Assembly: GCA_934650095.1 (NCBI GenBank)
Contig: CAKUFT010000015.1
Span: 1-37,862, forward strand
Reading direction: 5' to 3'
DNA: 37,862 nt
Source: an uncultured Collinsella sp.
Lineage (GTDB): Bacteria; Actinomycetota; Coriobacteriia; Coriobacteriales; Coriobacteriaceae
The notes under the pieces are model-generated. The model searched no databases, had not been told where the DNA came from, and worked only from the letters and a program-made list of their open reading frames with translations. The position numbers were made by a program, and so were the translations under genes. Numbering within the stretch: the first letter of the stretch is position 1; each line of letters begins with the position of its first letter. Below are positions 33,247-37,862 of this stretch, in pieces.

Positions 33247-33790
33247 TTGTCTGCCTGAGCCAGTCTTCGCAGGTCAAATACGTAAAGCACTCGGTACGCA
33301 CATCGCCCATAAGCTCGCAGGGCACGTCGCGCTCAACGTGATGCGGCGCGAATCCACACTTTTGCTGAACGCGTAACGACTTGTCATTGCCCTCGTAATA
33401 TCCGCACCAAAGCGCCTTGCAACCAAGCGTTTCGAACGCATAACGCTGCATGGCTCGCACCGCTTCGGGAGCAAAGCCTCGGCCCCAGAACGGCTTTGCG
33501 ACCCAATACCCCACCTCGAGTTCGAGTTCAGCGCTCCGATCGCTCGACTCGCAACGAGGCGGCATGAGCCCGATGCTGCCCACAGGCTCGTCTGTCGCGG
33601 CAAGGCAAACAGCAAAGGTGTGGGGCGCCGTAAAGACCGTTCGAATGATCTCCCTGCTCTCCTCAACACTTCGATGTGGCGGCCAGCCCGCAGCCGGCCC
33701 CACATCCGGGTCGCTCGCATATGTAAACAGGCTCTCCGCATCCGTCTCGCGCCACGGACGAAGCGTCAAACGCTCGGTATGAATCACCAT
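33242..33790 (-). CDS. GNAT-family acetyltransferase (RimJ/RimL type)
   Basis: The 182-residue protein starts MVIHTERLTLRPWRETDA, typical of the RimJ/RimL branch that acetylates protein N-termini or small molecules using acetyl-CoA. The acetyl-CoA loop reads FWGRGFAPEAV near residue 105, and ENDKSLRV-type sequence (GNDKSLRVQQKCGF) supports the late helix. The ATG at 33790 follows GAGAGG; an upstream ATG at 33811 would start next to the palindrome and lacks a site. The stop TGA lies in a palindrome (copy 3) at its third to fifth bases. The substrate is unknown. Confidence 0.88.
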   Translation of the reverse strand: MVIHTERLTLRPWRETDAESLFTYASDPDVGPAAGWPPHRSVEESREIIRTVFTAPHTFAVCLAATDEPVGSIGLMPPRCESSDRSAELELEVGYWVAKPFWGRGFAPEAVRAMQRYAFETLGCKALWCGYYEGNDKSLRVQQKCGFAPHHVERDVPCELMGDVRTECFTYLTCEDWLRQTM

Positions 33791-33814
33791 GTTTTGACCT
33801 CTCTCAGACATCGA

Positions 33815-33843
33815 TGTGACAAAGGGACTGTCCCTTTGTCACA
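33815..33843 (-). repeat. 3'-end palindrome, copy 4
   Basis: Perfect 29-bp palindrome directly after the TAA stop (33844-33846) of the second ATPase gene, with central A on that gene's coding strand. Confidence 0.85.
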
Positions 33844-34962
33844 TTACTCGTGCCATAAAATGCGATCGCGAATGTATGCGCCCAGCATGGGCACGGTAAA
33901 CCGGACCAGGCCGTATCCGGCGGCCTCGATGACGCGCTCGCGAATCAGGCTTGCGCGATATTTACTCGTCCAGCTCTGGGTGCGATCACAGCGCTCAATG
34001 ATGTCCGCCATGCGCGTCGGCTTGCCCTCGTCAACCGCCATGGCCTCGATAAAGAGACGCTGAGGGCTGCGCAGCCCGTAATACAGAGGCGCGTCAACCG
34101 CTTCGTAGAACTCGGAGACGGCATCCGCATGGCCAGCCTCGACATCGTGCCTTTCGATGACCTGCGAGCCACGCCGGACAGCAGAGCGCCACATGTAATA
34201 TCCCACCAGCTGGACCATGTAGGGATGCCCCATACTCTTGCGTGCCGCAAGGTCCGCCGTCTCCGCGTCAACGTAAAGGCCTGCGTCTTTGACCGTCTGG
34301 ATATATGAATCGCGCACCTTGGGCAAAGAAATCGCCCCCAGCGTACGCTGCTGAGCACGGCGCAAAAACGTCACGCTCGGTTCTTCGAGCAGATCGTCAA
34401 CCATACTGGGCAAGCCGGCAAATACCAGCGCAAGACCGCACTGGTCGCTATCGGGCAGGCCCGTAGCATCCTGATCTCCGAGCACCTGCTGATAGAGAAC
34501 GGCAAGAGCCGCCAGCTCCTCGATAGACGCAGACTGTGCCTCGTCAATCGCAAACAGTATGCCCTTGCCTGGACCGAGCTTCTTGAGGCGCTCGTTGACC
34601 AGCCCTCGTAACGTCTCGCCCTTTGCCCGCGCCGCCTCGACCGACATCCGGCCAAACGACGGCCCGAACTCCATTGACGTCACAACGGGTTTATTCGAGC
34701 GAAGCGCGTCGGCTAAGCGGTCGCATAAGCCAAGCGAAGCGGAATCGGAGACAACCGCCCATCCGCGCTCGCTGGCTAGACGTTGCAGCTCCCGCAGGAG
34801 AACCGTTTTGCCGCAGCCGCGGTTTCCCGTAACGAGCATGAGCCTACCCGGCGCTCCGGCGCCGTTATCGAGCCCTTCCTCGAAATCTTCGATGACCGAC
34901 TCGCGACCGATGAGTATCGGAGGCCGCTTGCCGGCCGTTGGCTTAAAGGGGTTTGGATTCAT
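33844..34962 (-). CDS. orphan AAA+ ATPase with C-terminal winged-helix domain, paralogue 2
   Basis: The 372-residue protein shares its plan with the one at 29562: NPFKPTAGKRPP at the start, Walker A GNRGCGKT near residue 46, Walker B ILFAIDEAQ near residue 138, sensor 1 FAGLPSM, then VTFLRRAQQ and a C-terminal winged helix (ADIIERCDRTQSWTSKYRA). The two differ enough to be old duplicates or separate acquisitions. The ATG follows GGAGG with a 5-nt gap. Three 10-bp tandem repeats lie 35 bp upstream. The function is not known. Confidence 0.82.
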   Translation of the reverse strand: MNPNPFKPTAGKRPPILIGRESVIEDFEEGLDNGAGAPGRLMLVTGNRGCGKTVLLRELQRLASERGWAVVSDSASLGLCDRLADALRSNKPVVTSMEFGPSFGRMSVEAARAKGETLRGLVNERLKKLGPGKGILFAIDEAQSASIEELAALAVLYQQVLGDQDATGLPDSDQCGLALVFAGLPSMVDDLLEEPSVTFLRRAQQRTLGAISLPKVRDSYIQTVKDAGLYVDAETADLAARKSMGHPYMVQLVGYYMWRSAVRRGSQVIERHDVEAGHADAVSEFYEAVDAPLYYGLRSPQRLFIEAMAVDEGKPTRMADIIERCDRTQSWTSKYRASLIRERVIEAAGYGLVRFTVPMLGAYIRDRILWHE

Positions 34963-34996
34963 GTCGGCCTCCTCGGATTGGCAAACGCTGTTAATA

Positions 34997-35026
34997 GTTA
35001 TACCAACTTATACCGAGTTATACCAA
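34997..35026. promoter_or_regulatory. three tandem 10-bp repeats upstream of the second AAA+ ATPase gene
   Basis: GTTATACCAA, CTTATACCGA and GTTATACCAA follow one another without gap. On the minus strand they read TTGGTATAA, and TATAAC/TATAAG could double as -10 hexamers. They lie 35 bp before the ATG. The layout parallels the 10-bp array before paralogue 1, with a different sequence. Confidence 0.65.
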
Positions 35027-35031
35027 CAGGA

Positions 35032-35060
35032 TGCGACAAAGAGACTGACCATCTATCACC
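35032..35060 (-). repeat. 3'-end palindrome, degenerate copy 5
   Basis: Read on the minus strand, this matches copy 1 at 22 of 29 positions, with central A. The third to fifth bases are the TGA stop of the GTPase gene, as in copies 1 and 3. Symmetry is decayed. Confidence 0.6.
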
Positions 35061-37059
35061 TATGGCCGAAAAACTCGGCGTCTGCTGCTCGCCAGGGGCG
35101 GAAGGTGGCGGGATCGACCTTTACGTGGGCTGCAGCGGGTACGTCGTACCATTTGACCGTGTAGCCGGCGCCGTGAGAGCAAAAGACCGAGTCGGGCATG
35201 TTGGGCAGATCGGCCTCGGGCTCATAGGCCGCCGTCTCGATTACGCGCTCGGCATCATGACAGGCCGCATAACCGGCGAACTCCAGGTACAGATGCCCGC
35301 GACCACTCGTGTAGGCAGCCACCTCCAGCGCGTAATCCTGCACCTCGGATGCCGGCACGCGACCCACAAGCTTTGCCCGGTCGCCCGTCATCGCCGGCGG
35401 CTCGTACTCGGCACCCATGTGCGTGGCATCCGAGAGCGCCCGGCCCACGCACTCCCCCGGCACCTCGAGCTCAAAGCAATACCACGGCTCCAACAGCATC
35501 GCCGCGCCGGCCTCACGCGCCTGCATGAGCCCCTGGCGAATCGCACGGTACGTGGCCTGGCGGAAATCGCCGCCCTCGGTGTGTTTGGCATGAGCGCGGC
35601 CACCCGTGAGCGTAATGCGCACATCGGTGATGGGCGAGCCGGTCAGCACACCCAGATGATCGCGCTCCATAGCGTTGGTGAGCGCCAGACGTTGCCAGTT
35701 AAGATCGAGCTCGTCGGTCGAGGTCACGGTGCCAAACTGCACGCCCGAGCCTGCCGGCAACGGCTCCAGGCGCAAATGCACCTCGGCATAGTGGCGCAGC
35801 GGCTCAAAGTGGCCCACGCCCTCGACCGGCTGCGAAATAGTCTCCTTATAGAGAATGCCGCCGGGCTCAAACGCAATCGAAAGGCCAAAGCGATCGGCCA
35901 ACACCCGCTGCACGACCTCGAGTTGCACGGCGCCCATCAGCTGCAGGTGAATCTGCTCCAGATGCGTATTCCAGCTTACGCCGAGCATGGGATCTTCGTC
36001 CGCCAGCTCAGTCAGCGCTTTGAACACCGCGTGGACATCGTGTTCGCCCGGAAGCACCGTATAGGTGAGGACCGGCGCAATGACGGGCGCATCGCCCGCG
36101 GGTTCCGCGCCCAAGGCGTCCCCCGGGCGAACGTGCGCAAGACCCGTCACGGCACAAATACCGCCAGCAGCAACTTCTTGGGCAAGCTCATACTTCTCGC
36201 CGTTATAGATGCGTACTTGATCGACCTTCTGCTCCCACGCCTCGGCACCGGAACGTCCGTCAATCATCTGCTTGGCGTGCAGCGTGCCGCCGGTCACTTT
36301 AACCCAAGCCAAACGCTCGCCGCGATCTCCGCGGCTGACACGATAGACGCGCGCGGCAAACTCCGGGAGCCACGCCTGTTCACGCATCAGCGCGCATATA
36401 CCATCCAGCAGCTCGTCCACGCCTTGGTTCTTGAGCGCCGAGCCGGCAAAACAGGGAAAGAGCTTGCGCTCGGCAACCATGCGCGACAGCGTTGCGACAG
36501 AAAGCTCACCCGCTTCAAGAAACTCCTCGAGTGCCGCCTCGTCCAACGCAGCAGCATCCTCCCAGGCGGCACCGCCCGCCAACAGTTCGTTGGCATCCAG
36601 GCAGCCTTCGGAAAGACGCTGCCCAAGCTGTGCCAGCAAAACATCGCGGCCGGGATTCTCCAAATCGATTTTGTTGATATAGATGAACGTCGGGATGTCA
36701 TAGCGCGCAAGCAGGCGCCACAGGGTTTCGGTGTGCCCCTGCACGCCATCGTTGGCACCCACAACCAAAATCGCATAGTCGAGTGCGCGCAGCGTGCGCT
36801 CCGCCTCGGCAGAAAAATCGACATGCCCCGGTGCATCCACGAGCATGACGTGGGTATCGCCGTGGTCGAGCACGGCCTGCGACGAGAAGATCGTGATGCC
36901 GCGCTCGCGCTCGATCGCGTCAGTGTCCAGATGCGAATCGCCATCGTCCACGCGGCCGCGCTTGCGAATGCGATCCGCGTTGAACAGCATGGCCTCGGCC
37001 AGCGTGGTCTTGCCGGCATCGACATGCGCCAAGATTCCAACGACCGCTTGCTTCGACAT
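35056..37059 (-). CDS. EF-G-like translation factor GTPase related to Tet(M)
   Basis: The 667-residue GTPase has G1 AHVDAGKTTL, G2 RGITI, G3 DAPGHVDF and G4 NKID, followed by EF-G-like domains II-V; this is the fold of the ribosomal protection proteins Tet(M)/Tet(W) and their housekeeping relatives. In domain IV, where Tet(M) has the YSPVSTP loop that displaces tetracycline, this protein has HAKHTEGGDF. It also has a C-terminal extension of about 40 residues (DSVFCSHGAGYTVKWYD). Both features argue for a chromosomal translation factor rather than a resistance gene; this comparison is from memory of the Tet(M) sequence. The ATG at 37059 follows GAGGAGA. Confidence 0.85.
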   Translation of the reverse strand: MSKQAVVGILAHVDAGKTTLAEAMLFNADRIRKRGRVDDGDSHLDTDAIERERGITIFSSQAVLDHGDTHVMLVDAPGHVDFSAEAERTLRALDYAILVVGANDGVQGHTETLWRLLARYDIPTFIYINKIDLENPGRDVLLAQLGQRLSEGCLDANELLAGGAAWEDAAALDEAALEEFLEAGELSVATLSRMVAERKLFPCFAGSALKNQGVDELLDGICALMREQAWLPEFAARVYRVSRGDRGERLAWVKVTGGTLHAKQMIDGRSGAEAWEQKVDQVRIYNGEKYELAQEVAAGGICAVTGLAHVRPGDALGAEPAGDAPVIAPVLTYTVLPGEHDVHAVFKALTELADEDPMLGVSWNTHLEQIHLQLMGAVQLEVVQRVLADRFGLSIAFEPGGILYKETISQPVEGVGHFEPLRHYAEVHLRLEPLPAGSGVQFGTVTSTDELDLNWQRLALTNAMERDHLGVLTGSPITDVRITLTGGRAHAKHTEGGDFRQATYRAIRQGLMQAREAGAAMLLEPWYCFELEVPGECVGRALSDATHMGAEYEPPAMTGDRAKLVGRVPASEVQDYALEVAAYTSGRGHLYLEFAGYAACHDAERVIETAAYEPEADLPNMPDSVFCSHGAGYTVKWYDVPAAAHVKVDPATFRPWRAADAEFFGHR

Positions 37060-37305
37060 GGCTCTCCTCTTATTGCAAGCCCATCGCACGCGGCGACGGG
37101 CATCCTCGTTCCACACTGGATGATACAATTTACGGGCCGGCGGGCGAAGCGGGCCCTATCCCCCGACCGAGCTCATCGCCCTGCGTTGCCGCGCGGCGAT
37201 TTTCGTAGGTTCGCGCCTTGCGAAAGCCGGCACCTCCCCTTTTTTGTCTGCCCGGGCTTATCTGGGGCAGTAACAACGCGAGCCCCACAACTGCGAGGAG
37301 CCACC
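37060..37305 (+). promoter_or_regulatory. mscL upstream region
   Basis: The 246-bp divergent gap has a -10-like TACAAT at about 37125 and a hairpin CTGCCC/GGGCAG at about 37248-37270 before the mscL ribosome binding site. This leaves a leader of about 170 nt. I cannot match it to a known riboswitch. Confidence 0.35.
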
Positions 37306-37731
37306 ATGAAGGCATTGCTCAACGAATTCAAGGAATTCATCAATCGCGGCAACGTGATAGACATGGCCGTCGGCGTAATTATCGGCGGCGCATTCACCGC
37401 TATCGTGACCTCGCTCACCGACAACATCATCAATCCGCTTATCTCTGTGATTGCCGGCGGCAGCGCCACCGAGATCTCGGGGCTGGTGGTGCCGGGCACC
37501 AATATCGACTTTGGCGCCTTTATCGGCGCGTGCATCAACTTTTTGATTGTGGCGGCGATCGTCTTTGCCATCGTCAAGGCGTTTAACAAGGCGCAGGAGA
37601 TTGGCGACAAGTTGGCCGGCGCCCCCGCCGAGGAAGCCGCCCCCAAGCCCGTCTGCCCTTATTGCCTGGAAGAGGTAAATGAGGGCGCGACCAAATGCTG
37701 CCACTGCGGAAGCGAGCTGCCCAAGGCGTAG
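37306..37731 (+). CDS. mscL: large-conductance mechanosensitive channel with zinc-ribbon tail
   Basis: MscL opens under membrane tension to release solutes during osmotic downshock. The 141-residue protein has the N-terminal helix (MKALLNEFKEFINRGN), first membrane segment about 18-46 (VIDMAVGVIIGGAF), a short loop, and second membrane segment about 70-95. In place of the usual C-terminal helix ending it carries a Cys4 zinc-ribbon: CPYC at 117-120 and CCHC at 131-134. The ATG follows GAGGAG with a 6-nt gap. A long open frame reading through from far upstream is an artefact, since it runs antisense across the GTPase gene. Confidence 0.93.
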   Translation: MKALLNEFKEFINRGNVIDMAVGVIIGGAFTAIVTSLTDNIINPLISVIAGGSATEISGLVVPGTNIDFGAFIGACINFLIVAAIVFAIVKAFNKAQEIGDKLAGAPAEEAAPKPVCPYCLEEVNEGATKCCHCGSELPKA

Positions 37732-37791
37732 CCAGCATTTCCCTAACGATGAACGTTGGTCTTTTGCCCAGCCAAAACACCACATGCAATC

Positions 37792-37817
37792 AAAACCACC
37801 CTTAAAAAGGGTGGTTT
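37792..37817 (+). terminator. terminator after mscL
   Basis: AAACCACCCTT pairs with AAGGGTGGTTT around a short A-rich loop, 61 bp after the mscL stop. Confidence 0.75.
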
Positions 37818-37862
37818 GCTCTTAGGGTATAACCCACGGGCCCCGGGCTCGCGTCTAAAGGC

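Noticed and set aside
34783..37305. Very long + strand open frame running into mscL
   Set aside because: It is antisense to the clear EF-G-like GTPase and second ATPase genes and is an effect of GC-rich codon bias; the real gene starts at the MscL ATG.
37818..37862. GC-rich end of the window considered as the start of a tRNA gene
   Set aside because: No cloverleaf or TTCGA-type loop can be recognised in the available bases.

Overview
The window looks like the chromosome of a gut-associated actinobacterium of the class Coriobacteriia, most likely Collinsella or a close relative. This rests on high GC with strong GC-ending codon bias, frequent GTG starts, Gram-positive style AAGGAGG ribosome binding sites, a bile salt hydrolase, a cell-wall-anchored beta-helix protein with an LPXTG-like tail, and the family make-up. 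It is inference from sequence reading, not a database match. No phage, plasmid, tRNA, rRNA or CRISPR array is visible.

Layout. 1-330 holds the end of an upstream gene, a REP-like repeat and a long hairpin. 330-3470 carries an RGG-tailed acidic protein, a peptide deformylase, and an AlaA-type aminotransferase fused to an XRE-type DNA-binding domain. 3600-8050 carries a LysR regulator divergent from an EamA exporter, then the Kup potassium transporter. 8050-11080 carries a bile salt hydrolase, a second deformylase-like protein lacking its catalytic Glu, and a purine permease. 11280-13950 carries a secreted beta-helix wall protein and a small esterase. 14000-18560, all leftward, carries UraA, a MetE-like methyltransferase, a LysR regulator and a HAD phosphatase. 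18730-20763 is a thiamine salvage operon (TPP riboswitch, terminator, thiM, thiamine-binding protein, thiE). 20865-26433 carries a patatin and two paralogous GGDEF proteins. 26545-29443 carries a flavin reductase, an ArsC/Spx-like protein, a CobW GTPase and TrmL. 29480-35060 contains two related orphan AAA+ ATPases, a UvrA-like protein and a GNAT acetyltransferase. 35056-37731 carries a Tet(M)-like/EF-G-like GTPase and MscL with a zinc-ribbon tail.

Most striking points. (i) Five copies of a 29-bp palindrome sit at gene 3' ends between 29439 and 35060, always in the same orientation relative to the gene they follow. In three unrelated genes the stop codon is the TGA at the same position inside the element. 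(ii) The two orphan ATPases each have a tandem array of 10-bp repeats directly upstream. (iii) The XRE-AlaA fusion has an internal ribosome binding site that would release a free aminotransferase, and a cluster of GTTCAATT boxes that looks like its own operator. (iv) The two deformylase-like proteins carry complementary losses of the family's active-site motifs.

Start sites were chosen by ribosome binding site and family alignment from memory. Several are therefore downstream of the longest possible start.
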